64,000 nt of DNA from Acholeplasma laidlawii_A (GTDB lineage: Bacteria > Bacillota_I > Bacilli_A > Acholeplasmatales > Acholeplasmataceae): assembly GCF_030166555.2 (NCBI RefSeq), contig NZ_CP126461.2; one strand, written 5' to 3'. This document shows, one piece after another, positions 35,660 through 44,342 of the stretch (its first letter is position 1; every line of letters starts with the position of its first letter). Under the pieces are notes generated by a model. The model had not been told where the DNA came from, did not search any database, and was given only the letters and a program-made list of their open reading frames with translations. The position numbers were made by a program, and so were the translations under genes.

Positions 35660-35733
35660 AAAAAAAAAGACACTTTATCAAGTGCCTAATTAGAAGGTGT
35701 GTTCTGTTTCGACCTTAAAGTGCTCTCTTTAGG
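35660..35733 (-). promoter_or_regulatory. Attenuator leader of the uracil permease gene
   Basis: On the minus strand GGCACTT-gata-AAGTGTC is followed by nine T (35660-35686), a full intrinsic terminator ahead of the coding region. Upstream, CCTAAAG-AGAGCA-CTTTAAGG (35713-35733) forms a second hairpin. Its GCACTTT portion can alternatively pair with AAAGTGT of the terminator. This is the classic anti-antiterminator logic. The upstream loop loosely resembles a PyrR binding loop (GTCC...GAGAG), but the match is imperfect and the effector is unproven. Confidence 0.65.
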
Positions 35734-35749
35734 ACTTACATTTCATCCA

Positions 35750-35778
35750 AGTATATCAAAGCTTAAAACCAAATGCAA
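35750..35778 (-). promoter_or_regulatory. Promoter of the uracil permease transcript
   Basis: TTGCAT (35773-35778) and TATACT (35750-35755) on the minus strand are 17 nt apart. Transcription would start near 35743, just before the attenuator hairpins. Confidence 0.65.
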
Positions 35779-35827
35779 GTAATTTAATCAAAAGAAATAT
35801 TTAATTTTAAAATAGAGGATATTTTTA

Positions 35828-36835
35828 TCACTCAGTTATTTGAATGACGTTACCGTGTGTACTCATTACATCATCAAAATACATTTCTAAGTTTTCCATA
35901 TACTCTGCTCTATTGGTTGTACGTGCTAATTTTGCACGTACTTGGCTAGCCTTTGGTAAGCCTTTTAAATACCAAGGGCCATGTGAACGCATTTCCAAAC
36001 ACGCTGTATGTTCACCTTTGAGTTTTGCAAGATCATCAAAATGTCTAATCATTAAAGTTTTAACTTCTTCATATGTACGCACAGGTGCTTCCTCACCATT
36101 TAAGTATGCATTAATTTCTCTAAATATCCATGGGTTACCAAGAGATGCTCTACCAATCATTACGGCATCACAACCTGTATACTCTAACATATGCTTAGCA
36201 CTTTTACCATCCACAATATTTCCATTACCAATAACTGGAATAGATACTGCTTCTTTAACAGCTTTAATAACATCTAAATCAGGTTCACCTGAATAACCTT
36301 GTGCACGCGTACGTGCGTGTACAGTGATTAATGATGCGCCTGCTTTTTCGATCATTTTAGCAACTTCAACGGCATTAACAGATTCACTGTCCCAACCACT
36401 TCTAATTTTTACAGTAACTGGTTTAGATACTTTTTCTTTAATAGCTTTTACAATATCATATATTTTTTGAGGATCTTTCATTAAAGAAGCACCTGCTTGA
36501 GCACCAATTGCCACCTTTGGTACAGGACAACCCATATTAATATCAATAAAATCACAATTTGAATTTTTATCAATAAACATGGCTGCCTCAACCATTGTTT
36601 CTAAATCACTACCAAAGATTTGTTGAGCCGCTGGTTTTTCTTCAACGGTCATATAAAGCATTTGAAGTGTTTTAGGATTTTGAAAAAAGATAGCCTTATC
36701 GGATACCATCTCTGCAAAAACAACACCTGCACCTAATTGACGCGCCATTAATCTAAATGGATGGTTGGATACTCCGGCCATAGGCGCTAAGATTAATTTA
36801 TTTTCTACAACATAATTTCCCAATTTGAAACTCAT
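35828..36835 (-). CDS. dusB: tRNA-dihydrouridine synthase (DusB family)
   Basis: FMN enzyme reducing specific uridines in the tRNA D-loop. APMAGVSNHPFR near the start, DINMGCPVPKV with the catalytic Cys, and GNGNIVDGKSA are Dus hallmarks. The start at 36835 (MSFKLG) has GGTGAT upstream; a GTG three codons earlier is possible. About 335 aa. Divergent from hslO with only about 60 nt between. Confidence 0.95.
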   Translation of the reverse strand: MSFKLGNYVVENKLILAPMAGVSNHPFRLMARQLGAGVVFAEMVSDKAIFFQNPKTLQMLYMTVEEKPAAQQIFGSDLETMVEAAMFIDKNSNCDFIDINMGCPVPKVAIGAQAGASLMKDPQKIYDIVKAIKEKVSKPVTVKIRSGWDSESVNAVEVAKMIEKAGASLITVHARTRAQGYSGEPDLDVIKAVKEAVSIPVIGNGNIVDGKSAKHMLEYTGCDAVMIGRASLGNPWIFREINAYLNGEEAPVRTYEEVKTLMIRHFDDLAKLKGEHTACLEMRSHGPWYLKGLPKASQVRAKLARTTNRAEYMENLEMYFDDVMSTHGNVIQITE

Positions 36836-36847
36836 ATTTATCACCGA

Positions 36848-36879
36848 ATGTTATTTTAACATACAATATAGGTTATAAT
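36848..36879. promoter_or_regulatory. dusB/hslO intergenic promoter region with dyad
   Basis: ATGTTA-TTT-TAACAT (36848-36862) is a perfect 6-bp dyad. TATAAT at 36874-36879 is the likely -10 of hslO. The dyad may control either gene; no regulator is assigned. Confidence 0.45.
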
Positions 36880-36898
36880 AGGATTTGAGGATTATTAT

Positions 36899-37771
36899 AT
36901 GAAAGATTACACATTAATTGCATTAGCTTACAATCAAGAAATAAGAATTTATACATCTGTTTCAACAAATTTAGTTGAAAAATCTAGAAAAGTACATAAA
37001 ACACTTCCAACCGCATCTGCTGCAATGGGCAGATTTTTAACGGCATCTGCGATGATGTCTTTAATGTATAAAGACGGTGAAAGACTTACCCTAAAAATAG
37101 ATGGTGATGGTCCAATCGGACAAATGACTGTTGAGGCGAAAAACGGGGTTGTTCGTTCTACAATCCAAAATCCAAATGTCTACCTAGTCTACGGTGAAGG
37201 ACCTAAGATGGGTAAACTTAATGTTGGTGCTGCAGTTGGTGCAGGCACATTAAGTGTTACCAAAGACTGGAAAGAAAATTATTTCACCTCAAGTTCTCCA
37301 CTTCAAACAGGAGAAATTGGTGATGATTTCACTTACTACTATGCAACCAGTGAACAAACACCATCTGCCGTTGGTTTAGGTGTTTTGGTATCTCGTGGTA
37401 AAAGGGTGATTCAAGCTGGTGGTTTTATTATTCAAGTACTTCCACACGCTAGTGAAAAAACACTCAACCAACTAGAATCAATTATTTCAAATATCAATTC
37501 AGTTACCGATTTATTAAAAAGTAACCACACACCAGAAGATATGATTAATATATTATCCGATAACACTGGTGAAATTTTAGAAAAACATGAAATCAAATAC
37601 CACTGTGGTTGTAGCCGTAAAAAATACTTCGATGCACTTTCAAGATTAAACAAACAAGCACTTGAAGATATCTTACACGAAGATGGACAAGCTGAAGTGG
37701 TTTGTCAGTACTGTAATAAAAAGTACATTTATACAAGTGAAGATTTAACTAAGATGATCGCTTCAAAATAG
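36899..37771 (+). CDS. hslO: Redox-regulated chaperone Hsp33
   Basis: Holdase activated by oxidation in the cytoplasm. 290 aa. The zinc-binding redox switch is complete: Cys236-Gly-Cys238 and Cys269-x-x-Cys272. N-terminal TASAAMGRFLTASAMM and the GDGPIGQMTVEA segment are typical. AGGATT precedes the ATG. Monocistronic, with a bidirectional terminator downstream. Confidence 0.96.
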   Translation: MKDYTLIALAYNQEIRIYTSVSTNLVEKSRKVHKTLPTASAAMGRFLTASAMMSLMYKDGERLTLKIDGDGPIGQMTVEAKNGVVRSTIQNPNVYLVYGEGPKMGKLNVGAAVGAGTLSVTKDWKENYFTSSSPLQTGEIGDDFTYYYATSEQTPSAVGLGVLVSRGKRVIQAGGFIIQVLPHASEKTLNQLESIISNINSVTDLLKSNHTPEDMINILSDNTGEILEKHEIKYHCGCSRKKYFDALSRLNKQALEDILHEDGQAEVVCQYCNKKYIYTSEDLTKMIASK

Positions 37772-37775
37772 CATT

Positions 37776-37806
37776 AAAAAGGGATGAAAAATTTCATCCC
37801 TTTTTT
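37776..37806. terminator. Bidirectional terminator between hslO and the DUF4097 gene
   Basis: A 13-bp perfect stem (37777-37789 with 37792-37804) has A-tracts before and T-tracts after, so it works on both strands. Stops of the two convergent genes lie on either side. Confidence 0.9.
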
Positions 37807-37807
37807 G

Positions 37808-38695
37808 TTAGTTTGTATAAATATTGATATTACCTGCACTTGTTTTAACATCGACTAAACTGCCTGTTCCACTTTGATATGTATTAGATACCTTAGAACC
37901 ATTAATTCGCGCGTCCCCTGCACTTGTTGAGAGTTTAAATTGATAATTACTAATATCACTATTTAGCCTTAATAGGACATTTCCAGCAGATGATTTTAAT
38001 GTATAACTTAAAGCATTCGTCTGTTCTACTGTTACATTACCAGCACTTACAGTAGCTGTTAAAGTATCAGTTATCTCTACTTGATTTAAATTGATATTAC
38101 CGCTTTGTCCGGTTAAACTAACATCCCCAGTTGATACAAGATCCACTAGTTTAATATTACCAGCTGAGACCTTGATATTCATATCACTATAACTACCTTT
38201 AATTTCTACATTACCAAATTGTGCTATGATGTCTAGATTACCTAAAGCTGCATCTACTTTTACATTACCTGCAGCTGTAGATATTTTCATATCACCTACA
38301 TAACTTACCGGTAACTGAATAGATAGTAGTCCATACTCACTTGGTCTAATACCAAATGAAAACCAGTTGAAGAATTGATTATCTTGACTTAGTATCATGT
38401 TTAATCTACCAGCATCATCCACAGTGATAGACATTTCTTCTGTTTCTTTTAAGTAATATGTAATATGTGGTGTATCAATTGTATCTGATACTGTGATATC
38501 AATATTTCTATATTCTGTTGATACATAAATACTATCAAATGTTAAATCAATATCTTCTTCGTAAAGTGTATAGGATGCTTGATCAGTCAGTGCATTTTGA
38601 ACAGACTCAATACTTGCACCTGTTATAAAGCCTGAAATGATTAAACCAATACCAACAATCAGTAAGATATATAAAACTCTAATAACTATTTTCAT
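37808..38695 (-). CDS. DUF4097 family membrane-anchored beta-solenoid protein
   Basis: 295 aa. One N-terminal membrane helix (about 5-25), then an extracellular domain made of short repeats such as STAAGNVKVDA, VSAGNIKLVDL, SAGNVTVEQ, SSAGNVLLRL and TSAGDARING, a right-handed beta-solenoid pattern like B. subtilis LiaG. It is translated from an ATG overlapping the DUF1700 stop (ATGA). PadR-DUF1700-DUF4097 operons are typically linked to envelope-stress sensing; that role is inferred here. Confidence 0.85.
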   Translation of the reverse strand: MKIVIRVLYILLIVGIGLIISGFITGASIESVQNALTDQASYTLYEEDIDLTFDSIYVSTEYRNIDITVSDTIDTPHITYYLKETEEMSITVDDAGRLNMILSQDNQFFNWFSFGIRPSEYGLLSIQLPVSYVGDMKISTAAGNVKVDAALGNLDIIAQFGNVEIKGSYSDMNIKVSAGNIKLVDLVSTGDVSLTGQSGNINLNQVEITDTLTATVSAGNVTVEQTNALSYTLKSSAGNVLLRLNSDISNYQFKLSTSAGDARINGSKVSNTYQSGTGSLVDVKTSAGNINIYTN

Positions 38696-39255
38696 GCTTT
38701 ATGTCCTCCACTTACTAAACGGCTAATGATCTTAACAGATCCTTTTAATAAGTACATAAATAAGTATGAAATATAGTATAAAATAATCATTACTAGTGAT
38801 ATTGCTGCAACATATGCACCAATCAATGCAAGAATTGTACCTACATTAGATCCTGACTGCAACACTTGAAACATCAATACTATAAATCCTAATATCCCTG
38901 AAATACCCACTGCAACACTAGAAATAATTAAAGCAAAGACAACAATAATGAATGCTAAGTATATAACACCTAAAGGTATAAGAATTGGCATTGAAAATAA
39001 GAAAATTAATAGTGAACCAATATTCTTACTTACTTCCTTTCTATTTTCAGGTTCTCTTTTTGAAAGTGCCTGTGGAAAAGCCATGCGACTGATCATGCGA
39101 ATATCATAGCTTTCTATAATACGATCCATCGCCTCACCATTTTCATAGCGATCTGAAATAATTTCTTCATAATACGCTAGAATCTCATCAATTTCATGTT
39201 GATACAATTTTTTTAATTTAAGTTCTTTCTCTAAATCTTTTAAGAATTTTTCCAT
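38692..39255 (-). CDS. DUF1700 family membrane protein
   Basis: 187 aa. The N-terminal helical part MEKFLKDLEKELKLKKL..HEIDEILAYYEEIISDR is the DUF1700 hallmark; three to four membrane segments follow (about 80-105, 110-140, 145-180). Start at 39255 has GGGGTG upstream and falls just after the PadR stop; a longer frame to 39288 would overlap PadR. Probable partner of the PadR regulator and the DUF4097 protein in one membrane-stress module. Confidence 0.82.
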   Translation of the reverse strand: MEKFLKDLEKELKLKKLYQHEIDEILAYYEEIISDRYENGEAMDRIIESYDIRMISRMAFPQALSKREPENRKEVSKNIGSLLIFLFSMPILIPLGVIYLAFIIVVFALIISSVAVGISGILGFIVLMFQVLQSGSNVGTILALIGAYVAAISLVMIILYYISYLFMYLLKGSVKIISRLVSGGHKA

Positions 39256-39268
39256 TGTCTTCACCCCA

Positions 39269-39571
39269 TTAACCCATGATAATGTCATAGATTTTTTTAA
39301 TGTCTTTCCACTCTTCTAAGTAACTATCTATATAGCGTTTGCCGCTCATTGTAATTTTGTAGTATTTTCTATTCCTACCTTGATATATTTCATTATAAGT
39401 AGATAGTCTACCATCTTTTTCTAGTCGTCTTAAAACAGGATAAAGTGTAGACTCACTCATTTGAACATATTCATTTAAATCAGACACTAATTTATATCCA
39501 TAACTTGGTCCCTTGGTTAATAAGGCAAGTACAAATAATTCTATAACGTGTTTTTTTAGATCTACTGGCAT
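39269..39571 (-). CDS. PadR-family transcription regulator
   Basis: 100 aa winged helix: ELFVLALLTKGPSYGYKLVSDL, ESTLYPVLRRLEKDGRLST and GRNRKYYKITMSGKRYI are the PadR consensus. First gene of the three-gene operon, which it probably autoregulates. AGAGG precedes the ATG, and a consensus sigma-A promoter lies about 25-50 nt upstream. Confidence 0.92.
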   Translation of the reverse strand: MPVDLKKHVIELFVLALLTKGPSYGYKLVSDLNEYVQMSESTLYPVLRRLEKDGRLSTYNEIYQGRNRKYYKITMSGKRYIDSYLEEWKDIKKIYDIIMG

Positions 39572-39594
39572 ATGTACCTCTAACTTTCGACTAT

Positions 39595-39623
39595 ATTATA
39601 CGTTGCATAGTATTGTGTGTCAA
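39595..39623 (-). promoter_or_regulatory. Consensus promoter of the padR operon
   Basis: TTGACA (39618-39623) and TATAAT (39595-39600) on the minus strand, both perfect, with 17 nt between. Such a strong promoter suggests that repression, presumably by PadR, is the main control. Confidence 0.85.
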
Positions 39624-39640
39624 GTAATATAATAAATAAA

Positions 39641-39680
39641 AATAAAAACCTATAAATCAGTTATCGAATTGATTTATAGG
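39641..39680 (-). terminator. Terminator after maf
   Basis: An 11-bp perfect stem (39649-39659 with 39670-39680) followed on the minus strand by TTTTTATTTTTATTT. Confidence 0.85.
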
Positions 39681-39692
39681 TTTTAGTTAATT

Positions 39693-40265
39693 TCATTTTA
39701 ATTTTGGCACTATATTAAAGTCTTTTAGTCTTTCTAAAACTAATTTTAATGGTAAGCCCATGATCGTATGAAAATCACCATCATAGTGTTTAATCAATTT
39801 AGCACCAATACCTTGAATAGCGTAAGCACCCGCTTTATCCATTGGTTCTTTAGTCTGAATGTAACTTTCAATATCTAAAGTACTTAGTTTATTAAATGTC
39901 ACACTTGCAGATTCTACAAATACTTCTTTTTTATCTTTACTTACGATACAAACACCTGTGTAAACATGATGTGTTTTATCGTTAAGTAATTGAAGCATTT
40001 TCTGTGCATCTTCTATATCTTTGGGTTTACCTAAAATTTCTCCATCGACTTCTACAACTGTATCTGCCGTTAAAATAACATCAAGAGGATATTTATCAAG
40101 TAGTGCCTTTGCTTTATTTTCTGCAATAGTTTCTACATATTTAAGTGTATCACCTTCAAATGCTACTTGGCTTTCATCATAGTCACTTGGCACCAATAAA
40201 AAGTCAATACTTGCACTTTCAAGTAGTTCTTTTCTTCTGGCCGACCCGGAACCTAATATTAACAT
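39693..40265 (-). CDS. maf: Maf family nucleotide pyrophosphatase
   Basis: 190 aa. GSGSARRKELLE at the N-terminus, ETIAENKAKAL, ILTADTVVEVDGEILGKPKD and TGVCIV are Maf hallmarks. These proteins hydrolyse dTTP/UTP or modified nucleoside triphosphates as a house-cleaning step. Single gene, divergent from tilS. Confidence 0.94.
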   Translation of the reverse strand: MLILGSGSARRKELLESASIDFLLVPSDYDESQVAFEGDTLKYVETIAENKAKALLDKYPLDVILTADTVVEVDGEILGKPKDIEDAQKMLQLLNDKTHHVYTGVCIVSKDKKEVFVESASVTFNKLSTLDIESYIQTKEPMDKAGAYAIQGIGAKLIKHYDGDFHTIMGLPLKLVLERLKDFNIVPKLK

Positions 40266-40328
40266 AATAATCTCTCCCTATACATGATATAATATTTAGT
40301 ATATAAATTATAAAAATGTGGTGAAAAA

Positions 40329-41549
40329 ATGGCTTTAAAACTGAAACTTGATTCAACAAAATTATATGTTCTTGCAGTATCTGGAGGTGTTGACTCCATG
40401 GTATTGTTTGATTTATTTATTAAACATAACCTAAATTTTGTTGTTGTGCATTTTAATCACCAAAAGCGCGCTGAATCTATTTTAGATCACGAACTGGTTG
40501 AATCCATGTGTACACTTCATCATATTCCTTACCATTATATCAAATTACAAATTAAAAATGGCAATTTTCAGGAAGTGTCACGAAATGCTAGATATAAAAA
40601 TCTAGAGTTTATTGCAGATAGGTATCATACACCTTATATCGTTACAGCACATCATTTAGATGATTTAGCTGAAACTATTATGATGAAACTTATTAGAGGT
40701 TCCAATCTCCTAGGCTATGCTGCAATGCAAGAAGTTACCTGTATTGATAAATACATCTATTTAAAACCTTTATTAAACTATAGTAAAGAAGAAATTAATC
40801 TTTATCAACAAACACATCAAATTAAATTCTATGAAGATCATACAAACTTAGAAGATACTTACTCAAGAAATCGAGTAAGACATCATCTCATCCCTTTATT
40901 AAAGGAAGAAAACGATGTTTTAACACATTTAAAAAACTTTTCTAAACAAAGTTATTTAGCAGCATCTTATATTAGACAACAGTCTAAAAACTTCTTAAGT
41001 GAAGATTTATCTTTTCATTTATCCCAGTTTAATGCACTACATGATGCTGTCAAAATGGACGTTATTTCTTTAATCTTTGAGTCTTTAAATATTGATAAAA
41101 CATTTAAGAAAATCGAAACTATTTTAGCACAATTAAAGTCAAAAAAACCTAATATTAATATCACGCTTAATAAGCACTATCATATGATAAAAGCCTATGA
41201 TTTTGTCTACATAGAGCATATTGATAAAAATAAGACCCGAAATGATGAGAATTGTCTCATGATTTCCCACAATAAAGTAGACCTCCCGAAGATTTGGGTA
41301 GAATTATGTTATAATAAACTGGATTTTCCAATTCAATTAAGGAAGCGTAAACCGGGAGATCGTTTATCATTTACCTACGGTAGTAAGAAATTAAAGGACT
41401 ATTTAATTGATAAGAAGATTGCAATAAGTGATAGAAATAATCTAAATGTCGTTGTGGATAGTTCCGGTACCATTTTATGGATACCTGGACTTTATTTAAA
41501 TGAGACCCTAGGGTCTGAACATAAAATTTACTTATCTATAAAGGAGTAA
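40329..41549 (+). CDS. tilS: tRNA(Ile)-lysidine synthetase
   Basis: Modifies C34 of tRNA-Ile2 to lysidine, so AUA codons are read as Ile. N-type PP-loop SGGVDS at residues 18-23, VVHFNHQKR, TAHHLDDLAETIMMKLIRGS and RNRVRHHLIPLL are seen; the C-terminal domain has RKRKPGDRLSF. 406 aa. It leads the tilS-hpt-ftsH block, conserved in Bacillus. Confidence 0.95.
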   Translation: MALKLKLDSTKLYVLAVSGGVDSMVLFDLFIKHNLNFVVVHFNHQKRAESILDHELVESMCTLHHIPYHYIKLQIKNGNFQEVSRNARYKNLEFIADRYHTPYIVTAHHLDDLAETIMMKLIRGSNLLGYAAMQEVTCIDKYIYLKPLLNYSKEEINLYQQTHQIKFYEDHTNLEDTYSRNRVRHHLIPLLKEENDVLTHLKNFSKQSYLAASYIRQQSKNFLSEDLSFHLSQFNALHDAVKMDVISLIFESLNIDKTFKKIETILAQLKSKKPNINITLNKHYHMIKAYDFVYIEHIDKNKTRNDENCLMISHNKVDLPKIWVELCYNKLDFPIQLRKRKPGDRLSFTYGSKKLKDYLIDKKIAISDRNNLNVVVDSSGTILWIPGLYLNETLGSEHKIYLSIKE

Positions 41550-41555
41550 CTAAAT

Positions 41556-42095
41556 ATGCATCAAGATATTCTAGAAGTACTTGTAAGTGAATCACAGATT
41601 AAAGAGATTACAGAAAAGTTAGGCAAACAACTCACCCATGATTTTGCTGGTAAGAACGCATTATTTGTAGGACTATTAAATGGTTGTGTACCATTTATGT
41701 CTGAGCTTATCTTAAAAATAGATACGCACATTGAAATTCAGTTTATGGCAGTATCTAGTTATCACGGTGGTATCCAGTCTTCTGGGGACGTTAAAATCAA
41801 ATACGATTTAAACAGTTCTGTACAAGATAGAGACGTTGTCATCGTTGAAGATATTGTTGATACAGGTGCAACTTTAAAAACTGTTACTGAATTATTAAAA
41901 TACCGTGGTGCAAAATCAGTAAAGGTTGTTACTTTATTAGATAAACCATCTGGTAGAAAAGTTGATTTTATACCAGATTACATTGGAGTTACGATCCCTA
42001 AAAAATTTGTTGTTGGATATGGACTAGACTACAATGAGTATTATAGAAATTTACCATACATCGGGGTACTAAAACCCGAAGTATATACAAAATAG
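41556..42095 (+). CDS. hpt: Hypoxanthine-guanine phosphoribosyltransferase
   Basis: 179 aa. The PRPP-binding loop VVIVEDIVDTGATL and the flexible-loop region SSYHGGIQSSG are typical of Hpt/HprT. Salvages hypoxanthine and guanine to IMP and GMP, matching the guanine-riboswitch permease at 19187 as source of base. Starts 6 nt after tilS with GGAG upstream and is followed by ftsH after 12 nt. Confidence 0.95.
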   Translation: MHQDILEVLVSESQIKEITEKLGKQLTHDFAGKNALFVGLLNGCVPFMSELILKIDTHIEIQFMAVSSYHGGIQSSGDVKIKYDLNSSVQDRDVVIVEDIVDTGATLKTVTELLKYRGAKSVKVVTLLDKPSGRKVDFIPDYIGVTIPKKFVVGYGLDYNEYYRNLPYIGVLKPEVYTK

Positions 42096-42107
42096 GAAGG
42101 AAACAAT

Positions 42108-44033
42108 ATGAATAGACAACAAAAACCTAAAAGAAGCCCGCTTCGTCCGGACTATCTTGTAATTGTAATTATTATACTTTTAGCAATTGGTATGTACTTC
42201 TTCTTTACAGAGATGATGGCACCAAAAGTTAAACAGTTTGACGAATTTGAATTTATTACAGCAATCGAATCAGGACAGATTGCAACAGTAAGAAGTGAAT
42301 ATGTCGGTGGAGATAACTTTAACCTATGGGAAGTTACCGGTACATTTACAACAGGGAACGCTCCAGAGGGTGTTGGAAGTTATGTCATAATTCTTTATGG
42401 TGATAGATTAAATAATATTCAAGATATCATCATTACTTATAATGAACTAAACCCAAGTGCGCCAATCACAGTATCCTTTGTACCACACGTAAGTGTTGAT
42501 TTCTGGAATATTATTTCAACCCTTCTATTAATTGCAGCACCTATTGTTTTAGTCGTTATTATGTTCAGATCGATGAGTTCTCAATCTAATAAGGCTCAAG
42601 ATTTTACAAAAAACCGTGCTAAATTATCTCAAGGTAGAAAAGTTAAGTTTTCTGACATTGCTGGTGCTGATGAAGAAAAAGCTGAAATGGCTGAGTTAAT
42701 TGACTTCTTAAAGAATCCTAAGAAATATACTGATATGGGTGCTCGTGTACCGAAGGGTGTCTTATTAGTAGGTCAACCTGGTACAGGTAAAACCTTATTA
42801 GCTAAAGCAGTTGCTGGTGAAGCACAAGTACCATTCTTCTCAATTTCCGGTTCTGATTTCGTTGAACTTTATGTTGGGGTTGGTGCAAGCCGTGTTAGAG
42901 ATTTATTTAAAGTTGCAAAACAAAGTGCACCTTGTATTATATTTATTGATGAAATCGATGCTGTAGGTCGCCAACGTGGTGCTGGTATGGGTGGCGGTAA
43001 TGATGAAAGAGAACAAACATTAAACCAACTACTTGTTGAAATGGACGGTTTTGGTGCAAACTTAGGTATCATCATTATGGCTGCAACAAACAGACCAGAC
43101 GTATTAGATCCTGCATTATTAAGACCAGGTCGTTTTGATAGACAAATTACAATGCAAGTACCTGATCAAAAATCTCGTGAAGAAATATTAAAAGTTCATG
43201 CACGTAGTAAAAAATTAGATCCAACTATTAAATTTAGTGAAGTTGCAATGCGTATCCCAGGATTTACGGGTGCTGACATTGAAAACTTATTAAATGAGGC
43301 GGCATTATTAGCTGCTAGAGAATCTAGAACAGTAATTTCGATGCAAGACATTGATGAAGCGGCTGACCGTGTAACTATGGGACCTGCTAAGAAATCTAGA
43401 AAATACTCACCAAATGAAAAGAAAATGGTTGCCTACCATGAAGCCGGTCATGCGGTTATTGGATTAAAGGTGAACTTAGCTTCTACTGTTCAAAAGGTAA
43501 CTATTGTCCCACGTGGACGTGCTGGTGGTTATGCACTATATACACCAGTTGAAGAAAAATTCAACTATGCTAAAAGTGAGTTACTAGCAATGATTACTTC
43601 TGCTTTAGGTGGACGTGTTGCTGAAGAAATTATGTTTGATGATGTTACAACCGGAGCATATGATGACTTTAAACGTGCAACCAAGTTAGCACGTAGTATG
43701 GTTACAGAATATGGTATGTCTGATCTTGGACCTATCCAATATGAATCAGATAGCGGAAACGTCTTCTTAGGTAGAGATTACTTAAAAGATAAAAACTTCT
43801 CTGATGCAGTTGCATTAGAAATTGATAGAGAAGTTCGTGCGATTATAACAGAGTGTTACGAACATGCTAGAAAAGTAATTAACGAAAATAAAACTTTACT
43901 AGATAATATTGCTAAATACTTAATTGCCGTAGAAACACTTACTAAAACTGATATTGATGAAATAGCGTCTACTGGACAACTACAATGGTGGGATAACCGT
44001 GAAGTTGAAGAAGATTTAAAGAAAAGCGAATAA
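42108..44033 (+). CDS. ftsH: ATP-dependent zinc metalloprotease FtsH
   Basis: Membrane AAA+ protease that degrades damaged membrane proteins. Two membrane segments (about 18-36 and 133-155) flank an extracellular loop. AAA domain: Walker A GQPGTGKT at 222-229, Walker B IIFIDEIDAVGR, and the second region of homology RPDVLDPALLRPGRFDRQ. Zinc site HEAGH begins at His444. 641 aa, standard size. Confidence 0.97.
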   Translation: MNRQQKPKRSPLRPDYLVIVIIILLAIGMYFFFTEMMAPKVKQFDEFEFITAIESGQIATVRSEYVGGDNFNLWEVTGTFTTGNAPEGVGSYVIILYGDRLNNIQDIIITYNELNPSAPITVSFVPHVSVDFWNIISTLLLIAAPIVLVVIMFRSMSSQSNKAQDFTKNRAKLSQGRKVKFSDIAGADEEKAEMAELIDFLKNPKKYTDMGARVPKGVLLVGQPGTGKTLLAKAVAGEAQVPFFSISGSDFVELYVGVGASRVRDLFKVAKQSAPCIIFIDEIDAVGRQRGAGMGGGNDEREQTLNQLLVEMDGFGANLGIIIMAATNRPDVLDPALLRPGRFDRQITMQVPDQKSREEILKVHARSKKLDPTIKFSEVAMRIPGFTGADIENLLNEAALLAARESRTVISMQDIDEAADRVTMGPAKKSRKYSPNEKKMVAYHEAGHAVIGLKVNLASTVQKVTIVPRGRAGGYALYTPVEEKFNYAKSELLAMITSALGGRVAEEIMFDDVTTGAYDDFKRATKLARSMVTEYGMSDLGPIQYESDSGNVFLGRDYLKDKNFSDAVALEIDREVRAIITECYEHARKVINENKTLLDNIAKYLIAVETLTKTDIDEIASTGQLQWWDNREVEEDLKKSE

Positions 44034-44038
44034 ATACT

Positions 44039-44287
44039 TTGAGAATTGATAAATTTTTAAAAGTTTCACGCTTAATTAAACGACGTAGCGTGGCTAAAGA
44101 TGTTGCAGATGCACAACGTATTTATGTCAATGGCCAACTAGCAAAACCTGGTAAAACAGTAAAAGTAGGTGACCATGTTCAATTGCATCTTGGCCTTAAA
44201 ATTATTACTATTGAAATAACTTCACTCACTTTACTCAAAGACCAAGACATGTATACACTCATTTCCGAAGAAAAACGGTCTTTATGA
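44039..44287 (+). CDS. rqcP: S4-domain RNA-binding protein RqcP (YabO/Hsp15-like)
   Basis: 82 aa, one S4 domain: MRIDKFLKVSRLIKRRSVAKD, RIYVNGQLAKPGKTVKVGD. RqcP works with RqcH in adding Ala tails to stalled nascent chains in Firmicutes. TTG start at 44039, six bases after ftsH; no strong ribosome site, so coupling with ftsH is likely. In B. subtilis yabO lies in the same chromosome region. Confidence 0.88.
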   Translation: MRIDKFLKVSRLIKRRSVAKDVADAQRIYVNGQLAKPGKTVKVGDHVQLHLGLKIITIEITSLTLLKDQDMYTLISEEKRSL

Positions 44288-44342
44288 TCGTTTTTTAATG
44301 GAAATTATAATATAATAAGTAAGAATAAGGAGGAAATCAAAT

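Noticed and set aside
35844..36296. 150-codon plus-strand frame
   Set aside because: Antisense of dusB, which has full motif support.
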